Source: Fidelibacterota bacterium | Lineage (GTDB): Bacteria; Fidelibacterota; Fidelibacteria; Fidelibacterales; Fidelibacteraceae | Assembly: GCA_016937825.1 (NCBI GenBank) | Contig: JAFGVT010000163.1 | Location: 1-12,311, forward strand | Direction of reading: 5' to 3' | DNA: 12,311 nucleotides | Shown here: piece by piece, positions 6,587-12,311 of the stretch | How positions within the stretch are numbered: position 1 is the stretch's first letter | How the letters are laid out: each line of letters opens with the position of its first letter | Notes under the pieces: generated by a model | Told to the model about the DNA's origin: nothing | The model's input: the letters and a program-made list of their open reading frames with translations, nothing else | The model's database searches: none | Made by a program: the position numbers and the translations under genes

Positions 6587-8158
6587 ATGGCTCAGTCACT
6601 TTGCATACACAATGCCAGGATCTACGGACTGCAGGGTCTGCAGAATGCCACCGCGCTCGTGATCGAGGGGGGTGTGATCCGCTATATCGGCGATGAATCC
6701 GGGCTGTCGACCCATATTTTCGGCGACATCGAGAAGATCAACGCCGGGGGGCGGATCGTTTTCCCCGGATTTACGGATACGCACCTTCATCTCACCGAAT
6801 GGTCCCGCCGCCGGGATCAGGTCAAGCTCGGCGGATTTGCCTCGCTTGCGGAAACCTGCGCCCATATCCGCGATACCGCCGCGGACAGCGAGTGGCTCAT
6901 CGGCGGCGGATGGAACCAGAATGCCTGGAAAGAAGGGCGCTTCCCGCACCGGCGGGATCTGGAATTCCTGCCGGCCGGTACCAAAGCGGTCCTGTTCAGC
7001 AAGGATTTCCATACCGCCTGGGTCAACGATGCGGTGATCGATCTCTTTGATTTTAATGACGTTCTCAGCATGATCCGGAAGGGATACGTCCAGCGGGATG
7101 CGGACGGACAGCTGAACGGCCTGGTCCGCGAAGAAGGGCTGCATGTGCTCATCGATCCGCTGCTGGAAGCGCTGCCCGCCGGCATTTTCAGCGATCCCGG
7201 CAGCTATTTCAGGGACTTTTACCGGCACGGCATAACCTCTGTCCACACCATGGAGCATTGCGAGGATTATGAACGCTATCTTTCGCTCTATCAGTACGAG
7301 CACAACCGGGGACTTCGCCTGGGCGTGTATATCTACGACAGCGACAGGGAAAAAACGGATCAAAAGGGGCTTCGCGCCGGGAGCGGGGGACCCTGGCTGC
7401 GTTTTCTGGGGACAAAGATCTTTGTCGACGGCGCCCTCGGCAGCCAGACCGCCTGGCTGAAGGAACCTTACGAGAGCGGAAACCACGTCGGAAAACAACA
7501 GTGCACGGGGGACGAGCTCCGTCGCGCCGTCATGCATGCGGAAGCCCGGGGATGGGGGATCAGTCTCCACGCCCTCGGCGACGCCGCCGTGGAACACGTG
7601 CTGGATATCCTCGACCTTATCGGCCGGGACCTGCGGGTGCCCTTGCGGATCGAGCACGCCCAGCTGCTGAATGGCGACCTGATCCAAAGGATCGCAAAGC
7701 GGGGCATAGCTCTCTCAGTTAACCCATCACATCTTATTGATGATAAGCCGATTGCGAATGTCCATTGGGGCGCAAGAAGCCGTTACGCCTATGCCCTGCA
7801 CAGCCTGAAACTGGCGGGCGTGCGCTACGGTTTCGGGAGCGATGCGCCGGTAGAGGACATTCATCCCTGGAAAAGCGTCTATGCCGCGGTCATGCGGATC
7901 GGGGCGGACGATCCGGATCCCTGGTATCCCGAAGAAAGCATCCGGATCACGGATGCGATCAACGCCTTTACCCGGGATGCGGTCCTGCTTTCCGGCGTTG
8001 ACGAACGCAAGGGCGTGCTGGCTCCCGGATTTGCCGGGGACTGCTTTATCTGCGACCGTGACGTGTTTGACGAGCCCCTGACGAACTGGCGCGACATCCA
8101 TTCCGTTCTGACCGTGATCGGCGGACGGATCGTTTACCATGAAACGGATCGCGCATGA
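6587..8158 (+). CDS. YtcJ-like amidohydrolase (amidohydrolase superfamily, Amidohydro_3)
   Basis: 523 residues, typical for YtcJ-like metal-dependent hydrolases. Metal-binding motifs appear in family order: FTDTHLH with His66 and His68 in the first barrel strand, a Lys in the KIFVDGALGS strand (Lys277) that corresponds to the metal-bridging lysine, SLHALGDAA (His328), RIEHAQL (His357) and GSDAP (Asp419). The protein has the small N-terminal beta-sandwich strand set (HNARIYG...ALVIEGGVIRYIGD) of this superfamily and no signal peptide. It should hydrolyse an amide, imide or ester; substrate unknown, since members of this family are poorly characterised. The ATG is the only sensible start; it lacks a strong Shine-Dalgarno and follows a T-rich leader. 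Its last bases overlap the CPBP gene by four (ATGA). Confidence 0.92.
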   Translation: MAQSLCIHNARIYGLQGLQNATALVIEGGVIRYIGDESGLSTHIFGDIEKINAGGRIVFPGFTDTHLHLTEWSRRRDQVKLGGFASLAETCAHIRDTAADSEWLIGGGWNQNAWKEGRFPHRRDLEFLPAGTKAVLFSKDFHTAWVNDAVIDLFDFNDVLSMIRKGYVQRDADGQLNGLVREEGLHVLIDPLLEALPAGIFSDPGSYFRDFYRHGITSVHTMEHCEDYERYLSLYQYEHNRGLRLGVYIYDSDREKTDQKGLRAGSGGPWLRFLGTKIFVDGALGSQTAWLKEPYESGNHVGKQQCTGDELRRAVMHAEARGWGISLHALGDAAVEHVLDILDLIGRDLRVPLRIEHAQLLNGDLIQRIAKRGIALSVNPSHLIDDKPIANVHWGARSRYAYALHSLKLAGVRYGFGSDAPVEDIHPWKSVYAAVMRIGADDPDPWYPEESIRITDAINAFTRDAVLLSGVDERKGVLAPGFAGDCFICDRDVFDEPLTNWRDIHSVLTVIGGRIVYHETDRA

Positions 8159-8856
8159 AACGCTATGCCGAGCATACCTCCTCGCTGCTCTACGGCGTTG
8201 TCACCATCATTCCTCTGGCGATCTATTATGAGATCTCCATGTTCCTCGTCCACCGCGGCATGACCGCGGAGGTCCGCAATGCCGCCGATGTCATGTTCAA
8301 ACGTCTCTTCGCCTCGATCGGTTTCGACGGCCCGATCGCCGGCGTGATCATGTTTGCTATCTTATTCATAATCAGCGCGATAAAGCAAGGAGCTCACAAA
8401 GAGAAAACGGGCATTACCATCCACTGGCACTATTATCCCGTCATGCTTGCGGAGAGCGCGCTCTATGCCATGCTGCTCTTCGCCATGATGGCGCTTTCCA
8501 TGAATATGATGAGCCTGCCCGCCATGGCGCTGTCACCCGTGGATATCGGATACTGCCTCGGTGCGGGGGTCTACGAGGAATTGCTGTTCCGGGCGCTTTT
8601 GCTTCAGGGACTGCTGTTCCTGGCCGGAAAACTTCCGGGAAAAACACCGCTCCTGAAGACGGCGGCCCTTCTGGCCTCGGCGCTCCTGTTCGCCGGCGCG
8701 CATTATATCGGTGCGGCCGGGGATGATTTTGCCTGGCTGACCTTTTTAACCCGGACGCTCGGGGGCGTTCTGCTGGGTCTGGTATACATGCTTCGCGGAT
8801 TGGGTCCGGCAGTGTATACCCATGCGATCTATGATGTGTATACGATCTTGTTGTGA
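8155..8856 (+). CDS. CPBP-family intramembrane glutamic endopeptidase (CAAX protease/Abi family)
   Basis: 233 residues with about six to seven hydrophobic segments (first at about 10-32, others across 59-76, 97-120, 130-160, 168-185 and 195-215). The family motifs are complete: EELLFR with Glu141, Glu142 and Arg146; FAGAH with His183; and HAIYD with His223 and Asp227. These form the catalytic site of CPBP/Rce1-like membrane proteases, which cleave within or next to membrane segments; in bacteria roles include peptide maturation and self-immunity, and none can be assigned here. The start overlaps the amidohydrolase stop (ATGA), so the two are co-translated. It ends at a TGA 18 nt before the end of the sequence that flanks the AT-rich GxxExxY block. 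Confidence 0.92.
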   Translation: MKRYAEHTSSLLYGVVTIIPLAIYYEISMFLVHRGMTAEVRNAADVMFKRLFASIGFDGPIAGVIMFAILFIISAIKQGAHKEKTGITIHWHYYPVMLAESALYAMLLFAMMALSMNMMSLPAMALSPVDIGYCLGAGVYEELLFRALLLQGLLFLAGKLPGKTPLLKTAALLASALLFAGAHYIGAAGDDFAWLTFLTRTLGGVLLGLVYMLRGLGPAVYTHAIYDVYTILL

Positions 8857-8866
8857 GAATCATTAT

Positions 8867-8891
8867 GAAGAATGCCTCACACAAAGGCACA
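8867..8891 (+). repeat. Left inverted repeat of the GxxExxY module
   Basis: Contains CCTCACACAAAGGCACA at 8875-8891, preceded by GAAGAATG. It matches the reverse complement of 9742-9766 at 22 of 25 positions (17-base core 16 of 17). A second, inner short match follows: AAGAACACGAAGAA at 8915-8928, whose CACGAAG core is the inverse of the CTTCGTG motifs on the right side. Confidence 0.75.
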
Positions 8892-8910
8892 GCAAGAATA
8901 TCCGCCAAGT

Positions 8911-8934
8911 AAAAAAGAACACGAAGAATTCTTT
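8911..8934 (-). terminator. Weak candidate terminator for the GxxExxY gene
   Basis: On the minus strand AAAGAA (8929-8934) can pair with TTCTTT (8914-8919), with T residues continuing to 8911. The stem is only six A/T-rich pairs and overlaps the stop codon, so this is a weak candidate. The perfect palindrome AAGAATTCTT (8924-8933) lies in the same place. Confidence 0.2.
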
Positions 8935-9319
8935 ATTCTATAATTCCGTTTATGATTCTTTTAATACCGTCTTTTATCAGCTTTTCTCCAAAATTGATCA
9001 ATAAACCAAGTTTATATCCTGTAAGTCTCAAATATGTCAAAAGTTGTTTTTTATCCACTTCACTTAGAAAAGATTTTGACTTTAATTCAACAATTACCGA
9101 ATCGTTTACAATTAGGTCTGCAACAAAAACTCTATCTAAGAGGATATCCTCAAATTGGGCGGGCATTTTTACCTGTCTTTCGACCTTCAATCCCTTTTTG
9201 ATCAGATATTCGGCAAGAATACATTCATATACGGATTCGAACATACCCGGACCGGTTTTGGTATGGATCTGATAGGCACAATCCACAATAATCTTTGCCA
9301 CATCATTTTCATTCATCAT
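8933..9319 (-). CDS. GxxExxY protein (PDDEXK_3 nuclease-like family)
   Basis: 128 residues, usual for the family. The name-giving motif GMFESVY is at 25-31. Residues consistent with a PD-(D/E)xK nuclease fold follow: Glu28 in the first helix, Asp68 in VADLIV, Glu78-x-Lys80 in VIVELKS, and Gln92-x-x-x-Tyr96, a RecB/Cas4-like QxxxY helix motif; the family's LLINFG strand is at 106-111. All predicted catalytic positions are intact. Its biological role is unknown; nuclease activity is predicted from the fold only. GGGAG precedes two consecutive ATG codons (spacing 4 nt or 7 nt), so the start may be 9319 or 9316. The gene is far more AT-rich than its neighbours and sits alone between inverted repeats, suggesting transfer. 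Confidence 0.9.
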   Translation of the reverse strand: MMNENDVAKIIVDCAYQIHTKTGPGMFESVYECILAEYLIKKGLKVERQVKMPAQFEDILLDRVFVADLIVNDSVIVELKSKSFLSEVDKKQLLTYLRLTGYKLGLLINFGEKLIKDGIKRIINGIIE

Positions 9320-9321
9320 TT

Positions 9322-9377
9322 GCTCCCATTATTTTAATAATAGCAATGTGGGAGCTCTTATACAGCAAAAGCTCCAC
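9322..9377 (-). promoter_or_regulatory. Leader of the GxxExxY gene with two mutually exclusive hairpins
   Basis: In the minus-strand transcript three segments occur in order. Segment 1 is GTGGAGCT (9370-9377), segment 2 is AGCTCCCAC (9348-9356), segment 3 is GGGAGC (9322-9327), which contains the Shine-Dalgarno. Segments 1 and 2 can pair (eight pairs, one bulged base, 13-nt loop). Segments 2 and 3 can also pair (GCTCCC with GGGAGC), extended by ATTATT/AATAAT (9336-9341 with 9328-9333) around a two-base loop with an 8-nt bulge. Only one form can exist at a time, and the second hides the ribosome binding site. On the plus strand the 9348-9377 hairpin is followed by seven T at 9384-9390, so it might also act as a weak terminator in that direction. 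Confidence 0.5.
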
Positions 9378-9429
9378 CGATTGTTTTTTTATGAGAAAAT
9401 AGGTTCGTCCTCCTCATGAAAGTCATTCA

Positions 9430-9458
9430 ATTCTATCTAATTAGTTAAAGAATTTCCA
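9430..9458 (-). promoter_or_regulatory. Candidate promoter of the GxxExxY gene
   Basis: On the minus strand TGGAAA (9453-9458) and TAGAAT (9430-9435) are separated by 17 nt, matching sigma70 consensus at 4/6 and 5/6 positions. It would give a leader of about 100 nt that contains the whole hairpin switch. AT-rich DNA yields such matches easily. Confidence 0.3.
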
Positions 9459-9466
9459 GAAAATTA

Positions 9467-9478
9467 TTGAAATTTCAA
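9467..9478. repeat. 12-bp perfect palindrome
   Basis: TTGAAATTTCAA is a perfect palindrome just upstream of the candidate GxxExxY promoter; position and symmetry suit an operator, but no binding protein is indicated. Confidence 0.3.
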
Positions 9479-9516
9479 GAAAGTGTGACATATGCAACAT
9501 ATTTTCTGCATGTTTT

Positions 9517-9721
9517 GTGAGCTTTTTAATCTTTGCGATAATATGAAAGCGGGTTTTTATTTTTCTTCGTGGGAAAAAACATTCTTTGCGGCTTTGTTTC
9601 TTTGCGAAGCTCTTCCACTGTGCGCTTTGTTCATTTTTCGGGTAATTTATACCGTGAGCTTTGTTCGCTTTGCGGAAATTTTATACTGTGAGCTTTGTTT
9701 CTTTGCGGATTAAATATCTTC
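9517..9721. repeat. Degenerate ~34-bp tandem repeat array, about six units
   Basis: Units start at about 9517, 9551, 9587, 9620, 9654 and 9688. The CTTTGCG-like core recurs at 9531, 9565 (as CTTCGTG), 9600, 9634 (degenerate), 9668 and 9701, a steady 33-35 base step. The two best copies, 9647-9676 and 9681-9709, match at about 27 of 30 positions and share the stretch GTGAGCTTTGTT. No variable spacers lie between units, so it is a plain tandem array. It occupies the segment between the GxxExxY promoter region and the right inverted repeat; no credible gene is present in it. Confidence 0.65.
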
Positions 9722-9741
9722 TTCGTGTCTTTGTGTTACTT

Positions 9742-9766
9742 TGTGCCTTCGTGTGAGGTGTTCTTC
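9742..9766 (-). repeat. Right inverted repeat of the GxxExxY module
   Basis: Its reverse complement contains CCTCACACGAAGGCACA, one base different from the left core, and GAAGAACA beside it. A related CTTCGTGTCTTTGTG stretch lies just inside at 9721-9735. Confidence 0.75.
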
Positions 9767-9775
9767 GTGTGAGGT
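9747..9775 (+). repeat. Direct repeat of CTTCGTGTGAGGT at the module's right edge
   Basis: CTTCGTGTGAGGT occurs at 9747-9759 and, identically, at 9763-9775, a 16-base step. The second copy ends one base before the TAA stop of the NFACT gene. Confidence 0.7.
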
Positions 9776-9776
9776 A

Positions 9777-11264
9777 TTAGACTTCCGCCGGTTTGACCGT
9801 CACGTCTTTCTCGTACTGAAAATGCACCTTGCCGGGCGGCATGCCCTTGCCCTTGGTGACGTATTTCCTTTCGGTGCAGACGACAGTGACAAGCGAAGCA
9901 TGCTTTTCTTCGCTGTAGCGCGCGGCGAGGGCGGCGGCTTCTTCGATGACGTGTTTGGGCACGTCTTTTTTGCCGTCCCGCTTTATAATGACATGCGACC
10001 CGGTGCTGTGGCGGGTATGAAGCCAGAGATCGGTTTTTACCGCGTGTTTGAAGGTCAGCTCGTCATTATCCCGGGCGGAACGGCCCACCCGGATGCGCCA
10101 GCCGTCCGAAGTGATATACTCGCGGTAGGGTCTGCGCTCCCGGTCGCCGGCACCGGGAGTCCGGGCGAGTTCCTGAATGTCCGGATGCGCTTTTGACCAC
10201 TCCCTGAAGGACCTGATATCCCGGATCTCCCGGAATTCGCGGTAACGTTCCTCCCATTCTGCATAGGCGCGAAGAAATTCCGCGTGCCGGACGGCATTTC
10301 CCCTGACATGCCGCTCGGATGCCTGCGCTTTGCGGTAATAGCGGTCGATGTTCTCCGAAACGGAAAGCTCGGGTTTCAATTTGATGCGTTCAGGGAAACC
10401 GTCCTTCCGGTAGAGGGGGGGGATCTCAAAGTCCTCCGCCCGGTCCTGCAGAAGATAGCGGCAGGCCGCGAGGGTCTCGGCCAGAAAGCGATATTCGGCG
10501 GTGCGGGTGATGAAGTTCCCGTCCACGGCGGTCTGACTTATCTTTTTCTGCAGATCGTTCAGCCGGCCGCTGAGACGGCTCTCCGTGAGTGCCAAGGCTT
10601 CGTGGAAATGCGCTTCCTGAAGATAGCGCACGATGTAGGCGCGGTAATGCGCGTAGAAAAGCGAAGGCTCGTAGGGTTCCTTTCCGGGACTGAGAATGAA
10701 ACGCTTGCCGATCTCTTCGCCGTTCGAACCTGCGATCATCCCGAGTATCGCGGCGTGATCCCCGGTCCCGAAGACCTCGGCGGCGTGTTGTTTCCAGTAG
10801 GGACTGAAGCGGACATCTTCCGCGAGGGATGCAATTGCCGCCCCGGGTTTTTCTTCGAGCCATTCCGGGCCCGTCCGGACGTGTTTCTTGAAATACTGAA
10901 GCTGTCCGCGGAGTTCCGAGATCACATTGCCCCGGTTCGAAAGGAACACGATATGCAGACGGGCGCCGTTCGTCATATGAAAGCGCATGATGCGTTCATG
11001 CGGCAGCATATCGACCGAAGCGACGATCGAACCTTCAAGTTCGGGAAAGACCCGGACGCTTTCAACCTTCAGCGGCGGCGGCGCTTCGGAAATCAGGGTG
11101 TACTGAAAGGGCGCGCCGAGGTGGACAAGGAGCGGCGGATGCTTTCGGAAGATCAGCCAGAGTTCGTTTTTCCGGAAAGTGACGCAGCGGTCCAGGACCG
11201 CCGAAGGGTATTGCAGGTGATAGTGCGCCGCACATTTGTCGAGTGTGAACCAGCTGGTGATCAT
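9777..11264 (-). CDS. rqcH: NFACT-family ribosome quality-control protein (RqcH-like)
   Basis: 495 residues, somewhat shorter than Bacillus RqcH (about 570). The C-terminal NFACT-R domain is unmistakable: ITSDGWRIRVGR (384-395), NDELTFKHAVKTDLWLH (400-416) and GSHVIIK (422-428). Two charged helical stretches at about 205-260 and 305-360 fit the coiled-coil arms, and the N-terminal ~180 residues fit a diverged NFACT-N domain with Glu90-Arg91 near the position of the Asp-Arg pair needed for tRNA recruitment in RqcH. RqcH binds obstructed 50S subunits and adds C-terminal alanine tails to stalled chains; whether this shorter homologue does so is inferred. The ATG is fixed by an in-frame stop two codons upstream; there is no clear Shine-Dalgarno, but a pyrimidine tract precedes it. 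The stop abuts the repeat-bounded module. Confidence 0.88.
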   Translation of the reverse strand: MITSWFTLDKCAAHYHLQYPSAVLDRCVTFRKNELWLIFRKHPPLLVHLGAPFQYTLISEAPPPLKVESVRVFPELEGSIVASVDMLPHERIMRFHMTNGARLHIVFLSNRGNVISELRGQLQYFKKHVRTGPEWLEEKPGAAIASLAEDVRFSPYWKQHAAEVFGTGDHAAILGMIAGSNGEEIGKRFILSPGKEPYEPSLFYAHYRAYIVRYLQEAHFHEALALTESRLSGRLNDLQKKISQTAVDGNFITRTAEYRFLAETLAACRYLLQDRAEDFEIPPLYRKDGFPERIKLKPELSVSENIDRYYRKAQASERHVRGNAVRHAEFLRAYAEWEERYREFREIRDIRSFREWSKAHPDIQELARTPGAGDRERRPYREYITSDGWRIRVGRSARDNDELTFKHAVKTDLWLHTRHSTGSHVIIKRDGKKDVPKHVIEEAAALAARYSEEKHASLVTVVCTERKYVTKGKGMPPGKVHFQYEKDVTVKPAEV

Positions 11265-11393
11265 GGCCTAATGTAGGAAGGAAAAAGGAAAAGAAAAAAG
11301 GAAATGGTGAAATCAAGACGGTAAGCGTTCAGTGGCGGCAGCCCCTGACTAACTGCTATGAAACCTTCGCAACTTCGCGTATATTTTAGCGCC
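11265..11393. promoter_or_regulatory. Divergent intergenic region with homopurine tract and possible -10 boxes
   Basis: Positions 11275-11304 are 30 consecutive purines on the plus strand, giving a C/U-only tract ten bases before the NFACT start in its own transcript. TACATT on the minus strand (11269-11274) and TATATT on the plus strand (11380-11385) resemble -10 boxes but lie only 4-8 bases from the respective start codons, implying leaderless messages if real. No convincing -35 boxes or ribosome binding sites are seen. Confidence 0.25.
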
Positions 11394-12095
11394 ATGACAC
11401 TTCACGATCTACATCTGCCGCACTTTTCACAGCCCCTGGGCGGATCCCTTCCCGGGATGAAGCCGGGAGAACGCATCCTGCTGCTCGGTCCCTCGGGATC
11501 GGGGAAAACGACCTTGTTCAAGGTCATTGCAGGATTTACGGATCCCGAAAAGGGGCGTATCGATCCGGGAGATCAGCAGGTTGCCATGCTTCTGCAGAAT
11601 CCCTTTCACCAGATCATCATGCAGACCGTCCGGGATGAACTGCATTTCCCGCTCCGGAACGCCGGGATCCCGCCGGATGAAGCGAAAACGGCGGCAGACC
11701 GCATCGCGGATATCCTGGGGATCGCTTCGCTGATGAACCGCGATACGGCGACCCTGTCCTTCGGGGAGATCCAGCTGGTCATGATCGCCGCAACCTGCCT
11801 GACGCCCGCGGATATCGTGCTGCTGGACGAACCGACCTCGCACCTCGACCCGCCGGCGGTCCGGGCTTGCTACCGCTGTGCGGAACTGCTTTCCGCCGAG
11901 GGAAAGACCGTGTGCATCAGTTCGCAAACCCCCGATGAATACGAGCATGTGGACACGGTGTGGATCCTGAACGACGGCGTGCTGACAGCTTGTTTGAGCA
12001 AAGAGGTTTTTGCCGCGAATTACAGGTCCTACGGCATTCTCCTCGACCGGGAACTGATCCAAGAACGCCTGAAATCCTTTACGGGTGCTAAATGA
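11394..12095 (+). CDS. ABC transporter ATP-binding protein, EcfA/CbiO-like
   Basis: 233 residues from the ATG at 11394; an in-frame ATG at 11358 would add 12 residues. The shorter form is preferred because family members begin with the MTLHDLHLP-type strand; neither start has a Shine-Dalgarno. Walker A is GPSGSGKT (32-39), the Q-loop QNPFHQII (68-75) followed by TVRDELHFPLRNAG is the hallmark of energy-coupling-factor ATPases, the signature is LSFGE (121-125), Walker B is IVLLDEP (141-147) and the D-loop SHLDP. The switch-loop His is replaced: the strand reads CISSQTPDE with Gln178 where TH is expected. It would power an ECF vitamin or metal importer together with the overlapping second ATPase; the membrane components must lie beyond the window. 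Confidence 0.88.
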   Translation: MTLHDLHLPHFSQPLGGSLPGMKPGERILLLGPSGSGKTTLFKVIAGFTDPEKGRIDPGDQQVAMLLQNPFHQIIMQTVRDELHFPLRNAGIPPDEAKTAADRIADILGIASLMNRDTATLSFGEIQLVMIAATCLTPADIVLLDEPTSHLDPPAVRACYRCAELLSAEGKTVCISSQTPDEYEHVDTVWILNDGVLTACLSKEVFAANYRSYGILLDRELIQERLKSFTGAK

Positions 12096-12311
12096 AACTC
12101 CTTCCGTTCACCTACGGGATCGCGCAGGGCAAGACACTGAGCAATGCCCGGGAGATCGATCTTGACGGCAGCTCCTGCTGCGGGATCATCGGTCCGGTCG
12201 GCAGCGGGAAATCGCAGCTGATCAAACTTCTGGCCGATCCCAACCGGCATCCGGTCGCGGCCTGGTCCGAATATCCCTTTTGCGCCTACCTGTCGCAGGA
12301 CCTGACGCGCC
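12092..12311 (+). CDS. Second ABC ATPase subunit, EcfA2-like (3' end outside window)
   Basis: Starts at an ATG overlapping the stop of the previous gene by four bases (ATGA). The 73 visible residues include Walker A GPVGSGKS (34-41) and a short stretch to YLSQDL, which resembles a Q-loop. The distance between these two is shorter than usual, and the N-terminal strand is diverged. Two ATPase genes in direct overlap are typical of EcfA1-EcfA2 pairs, whose products form a heterodimer under the membrane with EcfT; the pairing is the main basis for the assignment. Confidence 0.75.
   Translation, partial: MKLLPFTYGIAQGKTLSNAREIDLDGSSCCGIIGPVGSGKSQLIKLLADPNRHPVAAWSEYPFCAYLSQDLTR

Larger units (their letters stand above)
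8867..9766. mobile_element. Putative insertion module carrying a GxxExxY gene between inverted repeats
   Basis: About 900 bp filling nearly the whole gap between two convergent genes. It is bounded by 25-bp inverted repeats with 22 of 25 bases matching. The interior is AT-rich (one sampled 60-base line inside the gene, 9061-9120, has 18 G/C, against 35 in a line of the neighbouring CPBP gene). It contains one gene, a structured leader, a palindrome and a tandem repeat array. No transposase and no target-site duplication were found, so mobility is inferred only from the boundaries and composition. Confidence 0.35.

Noticed and set aside
6596..7687. 363-residue minus-strand frame inside the amidohydrolase gene
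   Set aside because: The plus strand carries all the ordered metal-binding motifs; the opposite frame is a codon-bias shadow.
9314..9379. Short leader open frame (GTG at 9377) overlapping the GxxExxY start
   Set aside because: About 22 codons with no Shine-Dalgarno at a suitable distance; GAGGAGG is too far upstream. A leader peptide cannot be excluded but is unsupported.
9492..9713. 73-residue open frame on the plus strand
   Set aside because: It is a translation of the tandem repeat array, with a Cys/Phe/Leu-rich, low-complexity product and no ribosome binding site.
9517..9721. Regular ~34-bp repeats suggesting a CRISPR array
   Set aside because: Units are contiguous and degenerate with no unique spacers between conserved repeats, and no cas gene is nearby.
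8857..9776. Target-site duplication around the GxxExxY module
   Set aside because: The bases just outside the arms do not form a convincing direct repeat under any boundary I tried.

Overview
The window looks like chromosome from an uncultured Gram-negative bacterium. Three proteins carry lipoprotein signal peptides with a lipobox Cys, a fourth has a cleavable export signal ahead of a probable outer-membrane domain, and the housekeeping content (WalJ-type hydrolase, NFACT protein, patatin, cyclophilin, ECF-type ABC ATPase) fits a member of the FCB group (Fibrobacterota / Cloacimonadota / Marinimicrobia-like). That placement is an inference from protein style; no rRNA or other marker is present. 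Most of the window is clearly GC-rich coding DNA; the exception is an AT-rich block at about 8.87-9.72 kb.

Layout. 1-6513 (minus strand): six genes arranged as three two-gene units. Within each unit the genes overlap by one base at a TAATG junction (positions 890, 3948, 5794); the units are separated by 80-100 bp AT-rich gaps. The units are a secreted class-I-glutamine-amidotransferase-like (C26) lipoprotein + WalJ-type metallo-beta-lactamase-fold hydrolase, a cyclophilin lipoprotein + patatin phospholipase, and a large beta-rich lipoprotein of unknown function + a DUF5723-like exported protein that runs off the left edge. 6514-6586 is a compact divergent promoter region. 6587-8856 (plus strand): a YtcJ-like amidohydrolase and a CPBP intramembrane protease overlapping by ATGA.

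8857-9776 is the gap between two convergent genes and is the most unusual part. It holds a single AT-rich gene for a GxxExxY / PDDEXK_3 nuclease-like protein, bracketed by 25-bp imperfect inverted repeats with the core CCTCACACRAAGGCACA. Upstream of that gene are a leader that can fold into two mutually exclusive hairpins (one hides the ribosome binding site), a 12-bp palindrome, and a degenerate ~34-bp tandem array. It looks like a small insertion module placed exactly between two gene ends, but no transposase and no target-site duplication are visible.

9777-11264 (minus): an NFACT/RqcH-like ribosome quality-control protein. 11394-12311 (plus): two overlapping ABC ATPase genes resembling the EcfA1/EcfA2 pair of an energy-coupling-factor vitamin/metal transporter; the second is cut by the right edge. 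The first lacks the usual switch-loop histidine.
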